From positions 55,344,959 to 55,408,958 of the forward strand of contig OY997589.1 of the NCBI GenBank assembly GCA_963921825.1: a stretch of 64,000 bases of DNA. The letters run 5' to 3'. The position numbers were made by a program, and so were the translations under genes. This stretch comes from Erodium maritimum. Taxonomy: Eukaryota > Streptophyta > Magnoliopsida > Geraniales > Geraniaceae. Below the pieces are notes generated by a model. That model saw nothing but the letters and a program-made list of their open reading frames with translations, ran no database searches and had not been told where the DNA came from. Shown piece by piece: positions 37,690 through 48,065 of this stretch. Each line of letters starts with the position of its first letter. The first letter of the stretch is position 1.

Positions 37690-38005
37690 TTAAAGACCGT
37701 GCAGAGCAGACAAAAGATTTATGCAGTTAGAAGGCGCAGACCTCTGGAGGTTACGCTCGGTGAGCACGTACTACTGAAAGTGAGCCTAAGAAGGACTTTT
37801 AGCGGTTCGACCGCGTCGGAGGCAAGTTGGCCCCGCTTTTCATCGTACTTTTTGAGGTCTTCAGACAGAACCAGAACCGTTGCCTGGCAGCTTCCACGTG
37901 TTCCCAAACTACGGAAATACATCGCGGCTCCCTTGCTAGTGAGTCTTAAGCGAACATTACCTAAGATAAGCACAAGAGGAGCGCGTTCACTTTCAATTTC
38001 GAGGA
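37690..38005 (+). pseudogene. Gypsy-I integrase C-terminal remnant
   Basis: Short readable pieces (RRRPLEVTLGEHVLLKVS-type and KLAP-F-V-FEV-like wording) match the segment after the integrase core in chromoviruses (RxxxLEFxVGDxVxLKVSP). It ends in a CGAGGACAAAATTCTTTTAAG stretch that leads into the purine tract. Confidence 0.65.
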
Positions 38006-38010
38006 CAAAA

Positions 38011-38030
38011 TTCTTTTAAGGGGGGTAGAC
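38011..38030 (+). other. Gypsy-I polypurine tract
   Basis: TTCTTTTAAGGGGGGTAGAC directly before LTR2, the standard plant chromovirus plus-strand primer. Confidence 0.8.
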
Positions 38031-38130
38031 TATAAAGACCTGAGATTTCTATTTCGATAAATTATCGTTTGGAACGTCATTGAGTTGGGGAGCGAGTCGA
38101 TTATAGGATCGATTGCAAAAAAAAAACAGA

Positions 38131-38169
<39 letters not shown>

Positions 38170-40933
38170 ATGTATCTGAGCTGGACCAGGCCAGGCCAAC
38201 CCTTTGGGCCGAGCCAGACTGAGCCTCTTCGCGCGCGCAGGAACGGGGCCAGGCCCACGCCACGAAAACCCTAATGACAAAACATCGAACTGCGCCGCTT
38301 CAGATTCATTTTTTCCTCGCACGATTCTCGAGGCATCCTTCTCTCTCTCTCATGCATCTCTCCCCCTCGAGCGTCTTCATCCTCATTCTCTCGCTTAGTC
38401 GGGCGTCGCTGGAACTCCGACCGACTTCTCCTTCTAGTTCTTCCTCTCCTTCTACACCCGTGACTGAAATCTCCAAACCCAGAAGCCAAATACCCCCTTC
38501 TTCTCTCTACTTCTCGCTCGATTCGAAACGAATCGTCGCCGCCGAACCTCGTCGTGCCAGATCCGAGAAGGAACTGTGACGGTTAGCTCGTTTCACATCC
38601 AGTTCCACTTCCCCCGACGACCTCTCTGTCACCTGTTACCTGAGCACTCAAAACCCAGACGGTTGCTACCCACGCCGGAGAGCTCGGCTCAAATCTGCGC
38701 CCCGAGCTCTATTTTGAGCTCCGAGAGGTCGTAGATCCTCGACGGGTGTGGTCTGCCGGAGAAGATCACCAGACCCGCGACGGGAATCAACTCCCATCGT
38801 CGCACGTTCTCTCCGAGCTCCTGCCGCCGCCGTCGCCGGCGAACTGAGACGAGGCCTCGCCGCCCCTCTCCCCGTGGTCGAAGATTCTAGACGGACCGAT
38901 CCTGGACTGGGCCGGACGAGGAAGTCTGGACCTCGGGCCAACCAACAACAGAGGACGGGCCTCGGGCCCAGTGTGGACTCGGGCCAGGCTCAGACATGGA
39001 TTTGGATCCGAACCCAGACCGGATCTGGACTCGGGTCGGGCTTGGATCTGGGTCGGATCCGGGTCAACCCAGTTTTAAAGAAAATCATTTTAAAATCAGG
39101 TTAATTAATTGTTTAACTAATTTAATTTGGACAAGTACCGATTTTGATTGGACTTTTTATTTGTAAAAACTAGACGGGACTCCGCCCGAGAACAAAGAAC
39201 TTGGACCCGAGCTAGAAGAACGAAGATCACGCCGGAACCCGTGTGAAGAACGGAGTAGAGGCTAATCGACTTTTTGCAGAGTATTTAGAGGAAGACCACA
39301 AGGTAGGGGAAATCCTAACTACTCGAGTAATTTCAATAATAGTATGCTTATTAGGATAATAAAATCGGAAAGGTCCTAGAATTGCCTATAGGATGCGAAT
39401 AACTAGATTAATCGTCTTTCAATTATTAATAACCGGAAGTGTCTAGAATGCATGCTTAGGATGAGAATAACTAGTGTAACTCGCTTTCAATACTTGGGAA
39501 TTGATTTACTGGTAGAGAGGCCGTGATGAGCCCTCGGATTAGTTGTGTGCTAGGTTCACATGCTTGGTTGCTAGTTATTAGGATAATCAAGAGTCTAATC
39601 AAACTAGTTTACTTTATGTTTGATTGGTTGAATGTTTATTTGCTTGGTTGAGTGGTTACGTGTTGAATTATTTGTTGATGGAACGGATGATCGAGTATGA
39701 CTAATTGTGCCAAGGGGCACAATTAGGTGATCGATGTACCGATGGTTCGTGGCAGGTAAGTATACGGTAAGTGTGGAGTGTTATTGGATGTCTTTGCTGT
39801 GATGAAAGTGTGATTCGAGAAGTGTTTATGAATGGATGAATTATAATGTTTTTTTTCTTTATTCTTATTTTGTTTGGTTGTTCGGTTCGGTACTACACCG
39901 GGGGGGGGGGGGGGGTGGGGGGTAATCCGGTGTCGTTGTGGTGGTTGGAGTTTGACAGATACTGTGAGATATTGGTTGAGTATTGGAGCCTGAGGGCATT
40001 GATTACTGGATATATAAGGATTGATTATTGGAGCCTGAGGGCATTGATTACTGGATATTATGAGGATTGATTATGGGAGCCTGAGGGCATTGGTTATTGG
40101 ACCCTACGGGGCAATTGGATGATTATTTCGTGAGAGATGGTTACTATGGTTTCACCCAAGTGTATGCATCCTACGGGAGCACTACCTTGGTTCCCTATGA
40201 CCTATGGTCCTTTGGGGGCATTTCCGGGAATCCCGACGATGAGCGTCCCGAGGGGATGGTTTCCGGTAGCCCCGATGTTATGTGTCTCCTCTGGACCGAG
40301 GGAAAATCTGATATGATATGGGTACTCTGGTGGATCGGAATTATGGGAACCGATGTGATCCCAGAATCTACCCATGGATCGGAGGCTTGAGAAAGCAAGT
40401 GGTTAGCGTGATATTAATTACTCCCATTTGACTCTCATTGATTCGTTATAGTACTTGTTATGAACTCCTTTAAGTTACTGTCATCTTTAAGAGCACGGTG
40501 CTATTGTGATCTATTCTGTTTATTTGTATGTCCATTGTTAATCGTATTGAATCTTTATTTGCGTTATCTGTTTAAGCAGTTAAGTATTGATCTAAGGGTT
40601 GAATTGTTAAGGTTTTCCCTATTGAGCGCAAGCTCACCCCTTTGTTTCTCTTACTGTTTTTACAGGAGTACCGTATGTCTAGAGAGTTCGGGGCTTGGGA
40701 GCTTCAGTCTGTCTTGGGGTTTATCATAGATTTGTGTTGGTCTTTTGTACTAAACACTTTATACCTTACTCTTTATGTCGAGCTGTGACTCATTGGAGAT
40801 TTGAACTATTTACTGATGATTTGAGAAAGTTTATTTGATATTTTAAAGGTTTATGTCATTCATTCATCGCTTTTCTATTATTAACTCTGGTCACGTCTCG
40901 AGTCTGGTCAAAAACCGGATTTGGGGCGTGAGA
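38031..40933 (+). repeat. Gypsy-I LTR2
   Basis: 2903 bp, from TATAAAGACC to GGGGCGTGAGA, aligned to LTR1 over its whole length. Holds the same microsatellite, G run (39900-39922), and GAGCCTGAGGGCATTG repeats (about 39985-40110). Confidence 0.86.
39172..40665 (+). other. Splice-like signals in Gypsy-I LTR2
   Basis: Acceptor-like AAAACTAG ending at 39173, a 129-bp block to CACAAG|GTAGGGG (donor at 39303), acceptor CTGTTTTTACAG|G ending at 40665 (interval 1363 bp). LTR1 keeps the acceptors but I do not see the GTAGGGG donor there. Confidence 0.42.
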
Positions 40934-41737
40934 ACACCGGAGGATGAAACTCATTAACACATTTATGAAGAATGGCCAAAAGGGAAGTTGTCTCGGGACA
41001 TGACCAAAACTCGGTTTAGGGTCATGTGCCCGTAAGTACATAGGACATTTCGGATCGAGACAAGGCTTGGAGTCTTGGGATTGATCGCGTCACGGGAGGT
41101 GCAGAGGCTATGAGCGCGTCACGAGACCTCGATGGGAATGGCCACGGACCATCACCCACGAGGCCCATGGGAAGCCCACGCCATCAAGGGCCCAAGGAAC
41201 TAATTAATCAAGTCTTGATTAATCAGTACTAAGTAATCAAGACTAGATTAAGGTGTTGGTGATTCACCACCAACTCCCATCTAATCTACACATACTTCCC
41301 ACCATGCTTGTCATCTTTACACCATGCTTATCACCATCCTTATCCTATTTACTATTATTCTATTATGTTTATAGGAGATGCTGACTTAATAGTCATCTTT
41401 TCAACAAAATAAACACACAAAAGAGAGAAAACACCAACACTTCCTCTCTCCCCTTGCAATTTAGGTTTTGGCATGTTATCTCCATATTGTTGTGTTCTTG
41501 AGTCCTCAAACTAAAGAACTACGTGGCTTTGATTCCTTGGAGGATACGTAGGCGTCTTGGAGACTCAAGTTAAATCATTCTGTACCCCGTGTTCTTGTTT
41601 CGGTGAGAAATTGTGCTGAATTTTTGTCTTGTGATTCTAATATTTGGTAGTTGTCTCATGGCTTACATGGTATCTTGGTTTCAATTGTTATTCCACTGCG
41701 AGGTGGTTCATCTCTTACCCTACCTCTAGACCCATCA

Positions 41738-42521
41738 ACTGATTAGCCCTTGTAGCGCCTTCAAGCTATCTTTTCCACTTTCCGGTCAGCCCACAGGTTC
41801 AAGGCCCGCCTCTCTCCGCCTCTCTGGCGGTTGGAACCATTGTTGGAGAAGGTTCACCAGATCTACTATGGTGGCCACGCTTCCTTAAAGCTTTAGTGGT
41901 CTATGTTTTGTTATATTCTTCAGGTGGTGGTTCGGTGACAATCTGTGCCATTGCGGTTGTGCTGTGGTAATATTTACTATAGAGGTCGTAAAAAATGCTT
42001 GACGCTCAGGTGGGGGCACGGTTCCCAACTTCCGTTTTGACCCTGTGACTATTAGTAGCGTCTCCGGTGATTGTTCTCGAGGTGAGACACTTGTCAGCTT
42101 TTACTCCTAACTTCTTTGTATTGCCACTGCTTCCTTTTAGAATCGAATTCCTGTTAGGTTTTCCCCTCTCCATGTCCGCTTGTCGGTTGAGGCCTCATCT
42201 TTTTTATAAGTGTTTGCCTACGACGAGCTGTCTTAGCCTGTTGGCTTGTTTTGAATACCTAGGCGAAATTCAGTTTTAAGGGGTTGGGTAATCCGGTGGC
42301 AGTTTGACCACCAGACCTATTTATGTCGGTTTGCGATGTTGTCCACCCGACGTATTGGTTGCCGTCAAACTCTTTATTGTGAGAGGAAGGAGGCACCAAT
42401 GTTTCAGGATCTTCCATTGTTTTTTGGCTGTTTCTGGGCTGATGGGAGTGGTTGTTAGTTGTTGTGATGGTGGTCGTATGTTTATTTCTTGGGCTTAATG
42501 ATTGAAAAATCTGGGTTATGG
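41738..42521. other. Unassigned DNA, first part
   Basis: Between the Copia-A LTR end and the Gypsy-C duplication. Moderately GC-rich, with no recognised domain; one 49-codon open stretch from an ATG on the minus strand (MEDPETLVPPSSHNKEFDG...) has no match I know. It continues at 51359 after Gypsy-C. It could be host intergenic DNA, a gene fragment or part of a LINE. Confidence 0.5.
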
Positions 42522-43230
42522 ACCCATGTAAGAACCACTCCCAGTCAACGCCAGTCAAATTGGCGAAAAATAGTAAAATTTTGGGACAGACACCTAAATG
42601 AACCTAAATTTGACCCCGAGGGTCATATCGGACGTAAGTTGACCCCGATATCGACCAAACTGAGTTCTGGGGGACTCAAGGCAACTTTTTGACCAATTTG
42701 GGAAAGGTTGACTTTTTGTCGGAAAAGTCAACCAAGCGACGTTTTGGTATGTTCGAGGCCCGTTTTGGATCCAAAAAGCTTAGTCGTCGTTACAGTGGTC
42801 TTAGTTGGGCCGTTTCCTTGCAGCACGTGAAATTTCGTAATTTCTTGGAAAATGGGCCCGTTCGGGGTCCGAGACAGCCGAATTTCGCGAATCTGACTGA
42901 AAAATATCGATATAGATATTCGTCAAAGTAATGGGACCCACTTGACACTAGTCACACATTTGGTGGTTGGTTTATAAAATAAAGAAAAGGAAAGGGGAAT
43001 GGTAGTTTGCTAAATATGAGATGTAGTTGGTATTTTGAACAAATAAAGAGAAGAAAGGTAAGGTGTGGTCTCGGCAAAACAGAAAAAAAAAAAAAAAAAA
43101 AGAGAGAGAAGAGAGAGAAAGGGAAGGAGAGAAAGAAGAGAGAAGTTGGGTTTGTGGTGATTTCCCGACGATCCGACCGACCGATCGACTCAACGACTGC
43201 GGATTCAAACTCCCCTCGTCATTCCCTACG

Positions 43231-45151
43231 GTGAGAACCCATTCTTTTCTCGTTTTGGTACGTTTGAAAATTAGGGTTTGAGTTTAAACAAGTCAAATAT
43301 GGTTGGGTTTTGTTTAAGATTGGTTTAAAGATGAATGGTTGAGGTTTGGGGTTCGTTAGGAACGTTTTGGGGCGAAAAGGAAATTTTTCCTTTGGGGCCG
43401 TGTGGGGCCCACTTGCCCGGGCCTCGGGTTTTTCATGTTCGGTTGGTTTTGGACGATCCCCGAATCGATAATTCACACCCGGAACGAATTATGGGATTAA
43501 ATTGTGGAAATTGGAAATTTCGGGTTTAGAAACTTTAAACGCGAATTAAATCGCTCGGAAGTCGGAAATTGATTCCGTCGATTGCATTGGAACCCTTGAA
43601 TTATTTTAGGATCGTAGAAACGAAAACGGGAATTTTCGGAGCCCCGGAAGGGCGTTTTCCAATCCCGGGCAGATTCGCCGAGCCGGGCGAATAAGGCCTT
43701 TCCGGGCCCATTATTGACAATGTCGAGTAATTGGGAAGTTTGGGAGTGATCGGCATTGTCGGGGTTGCGTTCGAGCGTTAAAGTCATTAAATTCAGGTTT
43801 CGCCTGCTTATTTAAAAAGTGTGTTAATTGTAATCATTGTAGACCGTGTCGCCGACCGTGGAAAGAGGAGGCTAAGCGGGTGATTCTGGAGCACGCCGGA
43901 GCTTGGGCGTGGACTTTTGGGAAAGCGTTACGAGGTAGGGAAAAGTAGCCAGATCTGGCCCTGACTAGGAAAAGTTAACAGTAGAAATGCATGTGACACT
44001 TGGCTGTCGTGGGATAGGTAAGTTTATCGAATAATAGAAAGGCAGGTGACACCGGGTGGTGTCGTATGATATGTGAACGTATCGAACAATAGAAAGGCAT
44101 GTGACACTTACTAGTGTCGTAGGTTAAGTGAACTTATCAAACATTAGAAATACTGGAGGCATTTGGTTGTGCCCGGAGGTTGATTGAATTGTTTGTGTGT
44201 CTTGGGTGGCCATGAGTGCCCGTGGGGAGTTGAACCCGTATTTTACTGTTTGTGTGTCGTGGGTGGTCAGGTGTGTCTTTGGGGTGTTGACCCGTGTATT
44301 ATTGTTGGTGTGTCGTGGGTGGCCATGAGTGCCTTTGGGGTGTTGACCCGTGTACTACTGTTGGTGTGTCGTGGGTTGCCATGTGTGCTTTTGGGGTGTT
44401 AACCCGTGTATTACTGTTGGTGTGTCGAGGGTGGCCATGAGTGTCTTGGGGTATTGAACCTTGGGTGTTGATTGTGATTGCCTGAGGTTGGGGGCCCGCC
44501 TGACAATAAAGGGGTCCTGTGGTCGCGCGCGTGGGGTTTGGATAGCCTTCCGACTAACCATCGGTAAACTTGTGTATTCTTCTGCCTGAGGTTGGGGGCC
44601 CGCCTGACAATAAAGGGGTTCTGTGGTCGCGCGCGTGGGGGTTGGCTAGCCTTCCGGGTTAACCACCGGTAAAGTTATGCATTCTTTGGCGATGGAGGGC
44701 GGCTCCCCTTCCGACCAACTATCGGAAAAGTATTGCGGCATATATCGCTAACAGGTCGACCGCCTGGCCCGACAGAGATCGGGGAAAGTTGTGTGGGGCA
44801 GGCTCGAGCCCAGCCGGTTAGCAACCGACACTGAGCAGCTGGAGTGCGATCCTTTGTGATCTTGTTTGCCGTGTGCGATCCTTTGTGATCTTGGGTGTTG
44901 CGTGGTTATTTTTCGCGTTTTGGGTTGAGGTCGTAACCGTTGTGTCGGGTCTACATTACGCGTTCGGGTTTGAGTCGGTTGGGGAAAGTAACAGTTTTCG
45001 TGTGACAGTCTGGTTACTTGAGTTTGGGGATAGTAGTCCCCGGTGTTTGGGTTGTTGTTGGTGTTTCCGGCATTTTCTGCTAAGTATGCCGTAGTCATTC
45101 TGGTATCCGTGGTGGTGAGCGAACGCTCACCCCTAGCTACTTTTCCTACAG
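43231..45151 (+). other. Splice-like signals in Gypsy-C LTR1
   Basis: Donor CTACG|GTGAGAACC at 43231, acceptor AATCATTGTAG|ACC ending at 43842, a 92-bp block to TTACGAG|GTAGGG (donor at 43935), acceptor TTTTCCTACAG|GTAC ending at 45151. Intervals are 612 and 1217 bp. The hairpin GGTGAGCGAACGCTCACC (45115-45132) sits just before the last pyrimidine tract. Same arrangement in LTR2 (48777-51096; intervals 612 and 1616 bp). Confidence 0.48.
44195..44455. repeat. 58-bp tandem repeat x 5 in Gypsy-C LTR1
   Basis: Units carry GTGTGTC(T/G)TGGGTGGCCATG, GTG(C/T)C(C/T)(G/T)TGGGG and TTGA(A)CCCGTGTA. LTR2 has twelve units in the same place. Confidence 0.85.
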
Positions 45152-45411
45152 GTACTGGTCGCGAGGCGGACTAGGGGAGCTCTCGAAGCTTGAAGAGTTG
45201 GGAGCAAGAGTCCGAGTTTTTGAGGGTTTAGCGACGTACGCTTTGTTTATTTTGTCCGCTTGTTTTGGACGTACTTTTAAGTTGTAAAAGATTATTTTGA
45301 TTATCTAAATGGTAATTTTAAGCAGTTTACTTAAAAGGGTTTGAAAATTGTTTTATTGTTTCACCGTTCGCGTTCCGGGTTCGGTTCTACCGAATTTGGG
45401 GCGTGACAGTT

Positions 45412-45423
45412 TGGTATCAGAGC
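45412..45423 (+). other. Gypsy-C primer binding site
   Basis: TGGTATCAGAGC three bases after LTR1, complementary to initiator Met tRNA. Confidence 0.85.
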
Positions 45424-46740
45424 TCGAGGTTTCACACCTCGGACTGTACGTCAATTAGGTGGGGAGAGTCGAGTCATTAAAAGTCCCGTCGTGCGTTGGT
45501 TGCGCAAGTCGGAAACCATGTGTAGACCCGTAGTGACAGGATTCCTGTTTGTTGTTGTGTGTATGTTCAGTACTGTGGTTACTGGCATAACGTTTGTGTG
45601 TTGCTGAGTGAAACGTTTTTAAGCTGTCGCGACTCGACTCAGGAGCGCTCCTGTAGTCGAATGTGACGGTGCTGATATCAAGTGGGTACAAGTTAGTTCG
45701 GGGACGCCTGGACCGGGTTGTAACTACGTGATGTCAAAAATGAGACTTTATGATGAAAGGGAGAAAAGTTTTAAAATTGGTTGGCCCTGTGGGCGTGTTT
45801 TTAAATTTGTTGGCCCGGTGGGCGTGTTTTAAAATTGGTTGGCCCGGTGGGCGTGTTTTGAAATTGGTTGGCCCGGTGGGCGTGTTTTGAAATTGGTTGG
45901 CCCGGTGGGCGTGTTTTGAAGTTGGTTGGCCTTGTGGGCTTGTGATTGAGGTTGGGTGACTTGAATTTGTCTGTGAATTGTTGTGCGTGTGGTCTATAAT
46001 TTTGGTGATCGAGCGTGTGTGACGCTTAAGGTTGATTTTAGGGTAAAAAGGGGTAAAGATCGAGTCTGAAACGAATTTGGAAAACAGGACCGTGACGAGG
46101 TCTGTCACGGATCCGTGATTCCTGTCTTGTCCCACCGTCTTGATTGTGCAGTTTGAGTATTGGTTTTGCGTGGCTGTGTTCATGTTGGTGTTGGTTGTAG
46201 AGGTCGTAAGTTCGGTGTTCAAGGGTGAGGTCTTGGGTTCGAGACTCATCAATAACCTACGGTAGTGATACAGCGCCTCGGCGTGAGAGTCTCACCACGG
46301 AGAGGGGTTAGGGTTGATGCGCTGCGGCGCCATACGAACCAGGTTTCCCCTACGTGAACGGGTGTTCGAGGTTTCCCTCGCGTGAGCGGGTGGTTTTTCC
46401 CTCACGTGAATGGGTTGTTTGAGATTTCCCCTGTGTTATCGGGTAATTGGGGTCTTGAGTTTGTGAGCAATAGTGATTTGCTGAATTGAGAACATAACCC
46501 CCGTTTCGAGGTTTCCATTACGTGAGAGAGTATTTGAGGTATTGATAGCGTGAGCAGTGTGACGTTTTGGTATCAGGTTTTGAGGTAGTGGTTTTCCCTG
46601 GTTAGATTGGTAAGTCGTTAGTGCTTTACTAGTATGCCATAATCGAACGGGTGTCCATGGAGATGAGCAGAATGCTCATCCCCTTTACTACTTTTCCCGC
46701 AGGGGACGAGTAGCGAATACTGGTTTGGTTGCGAAAAGTT
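45424..46740 (+). other. Gypsy-C leader without recognisable gag
   Basis: 1.3 kb with no gag motif or long ORF. Includes a 30-bp tandem array (45779-45946), GTCACGG palindromes (46088-46118) and, at 46625-46710, a module resembling the LTR end: a GATGAGCA...TGCTCATC hairpin, then ACTACTTTTCCCGCAGG. Protease-region sequence follows directly. The same layout is seen in Gypsy-D and, as far as it goes, Gypsy-E. Confidence 0.65.
45779..45946. repeat. 30-bp tandem repeat x 6 in Gypsy-C leader
   Basis: Units GGTTGGCCCGGTGGGCGTGT plus TTTGAAATT. Related, less regular units occur at 58355-58470 (Gypsy-D) and 8462-8556 (Gypsy-E, minus). Confidence 0.85.
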
Positions 46741-46744
46741 ATAA

Positions 46745-47130
46745 GTAAATGCATAGAGGATCGTGTGAGGGTTGTGCTATACCTTATCGGTGTGACTAAT
46801 GGAGTGGTTGTTCGGTCTCTGATTTGGGCGTCGTTTTTATTGGATATCGGGGCGTCACACTCGTTTGCTTCGTCGAGTTGTGCTGAGATGTTGGGGCTGA
46901 GTTTAGAGCCGTTGAGTCCACCCCCGCGTCTGGACACGCCGGTTGGTGGTGGTGTGGTGTTGACTAGGGTCTGTCGTGCCTACGAAGTTAGAGAAGCGAA
47001 CTGATACAGGAGGTTCGAGAGAGGGCTCAAGAGCCCTGATGTTGGATCGAGTCCTCACCCCGAGGTTTCGGGTATGTTCAGAGTTGGTGGGCACGACGGC
47101 GGTAGTGGAGCGAGGTCTTAGAGAGGCTGC
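46745..47130 (+). pseudogene. Gypsy-C protease-region remnant
   Basis: Reads FLLDIGASHSFASSSCAEMLGLSLEPLSPP and TPVGGGVVLTRVCRAY, the retropepsin-like region of gypsy pol (active-site D-T-G-A-SHSF type motif, here DIGASHSF). Fossil. Confidence 0.75.
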
Positions 47131-47205
47131 GAGAGTCGCATTATTCGCGTCTGATAGTGCACGTGGGTAGCACTAAAAGGAGCGCGACATCAGGCGGCAT
47201 ATCTA

Positions 47206-48050
47206 GTGGAGCGGGATGCGGAGAGCGGTTGCGAAGTTAGTATCGCGGTGCCTCACTTGTCAGCAGGTGAGAGCCGAACATCAGCGTCCCGCTGGGTTAT
47301 TGCAGCCACTGTCGGTTGCACGGTGGAAATGGGGGCACGTCACGATGGATTTCATGAGTGGTTAGCCGAGTTCGCCTACAACTACAACTTTCAGGCCAGT
47401 ATCGAGATTGCACCGTTCAGAGTATTGTATGGTAGGCAGTGTCGGTCGCCCGTGTGCGGGGCGTAAGTGAGGAATGAGGGTTTACTGGGTCTAGAACTGG
47501 TCCAAGAGACAGCTGAGTCGGTCGTGCTGAAGCGCGAGTGGTTGAAGACCGCGTAGAGTCAGTAGGAGCTATGCTGACAGACGGCGCCGACCTCTCGAGT
47601 CAGCAGTCGGTGACCATGTATCCCTGGAGGTGAGTCCGAAAGGTGGACTGGTGCGTTTCAACCGCGGCGGAGGCAGGTTAGCCCGCGGCGTATCGGGCCT
47701 TTCGAGGTCTTGAGTGGAGTGGGAGCAGTTGCATACCGACTTGCACTGCCACCGCAGCTTGGGAATATCCACGTTTCCCAGTTGCGGAAGTATATGCGGA
47801 CCCCTCGCACGTCTTTGAGTGGGCAGATGTCAAGGTAACGGGTGATGTCTTGTATAAGGAGAAACCTGTTTGGGAAATGGATCTACGGGAGCAGGTGCTG
47901 CGCGGGAAAGGTTATCCGCTTAGAACAGGTGCAGTGGCGGCACCACGAGGCTGAGTCGACTTGGGAGCGCGAGGACGAGGTTCGCGCGAAGTACCCCGAT
48001 GTGTTCGACTCCTGAGGTACGTCTGTTATAAATTTCGCGGACGAAATTCC
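47206..48050 (+). pseudogene. Gypsy-C integrase C-terminus and chromodomain-like remnant
   Basis: Begins within integrase (HEWLAEFAYNYNFQASIEIAPFRVLYGRQCRSPVC), continues through the post-core segment, and ends in ESTWEREDEVRAKYPDVF, the typical end of a plant chromovirus pol with chromodomain. Broken. Confidence 0.75.
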
Positions 48051-48065
48051 TTTAAGGGGGTATAT
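48046..48065 (+). other. Gypsy-C polypurine tract
   Basis: ATTCCTTTAAGGGGGTATAT, immediately before LTR2. Confidence 0.8.

Larger units (their letters stand above)
29726..40933 (+). mobile_element. Gypsy-I: two-LTR Ty3/gypsy element, TSD ACACC
   Basis: 11.2 kb, flanked by ACACC at 29721-29725 and 40934-40938 inside the Copia-A 3' LTR. LTR1 29726-32432, primer site 32436, internal 32433-38030, purine tract before LTR2 38031-40933. Coding parts recognised: gag with zinc knuckle, a stretch from the start of RT, and the integrase C-terminal end. LTRs resemble each other at all but a few percent of positions by eye, so it is of moderate age and younger than Copia-A. Internal coding is heavily broken (ten or more breaks). 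Confidence 0.87.
4721..41737 (+). mobile_element. Copia-A: old Angela-related Ty1/copia element, base layer of the left nest
   Basis: Pieces that read in order along the plus strand form one old element: 5' LTR remnant (4721-5243), primer site (5245), leader (to 6571), gag (from about 19635), pre-integrase, integrase, RT, RNase H (to about 26150) and 3' LTR (26210-41737). Between them lie Copia-B with its passengers, solo LTRs H and G, and Gypsy-I. The LTR is a diverged relative of the Angela LTR. Coding regions carry many breaks (well over ten), so it is the oldest element of this nest. That 4721-6571 and 19635-41737 are one element is inferred from order, orientation and matching family. 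Confidence 0.75.
26210..41737 (+). repeat. Copia-A 3' LTR, split by solo LTR G and Gypsy-I
   Basis: Three blocks, 26210-26423, 29056-29725 and 40934-41737, align in order with the Angela LTR at 3034-4720 (start TATTAATCTTGG for TGTTAGTCTTAG, end CTAGACCCATCA for CGAGACCCAACA). The joins coincide with the ACTAG and ACACC duplications of the two insertions, so block order is certain. Confidence 0.85.
42527..45408 (+). repeat. Gypsy-C LTR1
   Basis: 2882 bp, TGTAAGAACC to GGGGCGTGACA. Contains an A/GA-rich tract at 43078-43145, five 58-bp repeat units (44195-44455) and two copies of a unit starting GCCTGAGGTTGGGGGCCCGC (44488-44680). Confidence 0.88.

Noticed and set aside
42304-42498. Small ORFs on both strands in the unassigned stretch (for example MEDPETLVPPSSHNKEFDG on minus)
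   Set aside because: No domain, no splice or promoter context, and the minus ORF as a whole runs into the Gypsy-C LTR. Not enough to call a gene.
43078-43145. Purine-rich tract as a polypurine tract
   Set aside because: It lies inside LTR1 of Gypsy-C, not before an LTR, and is an A/GA-rich untranslated stretch also present at 48630-48690.
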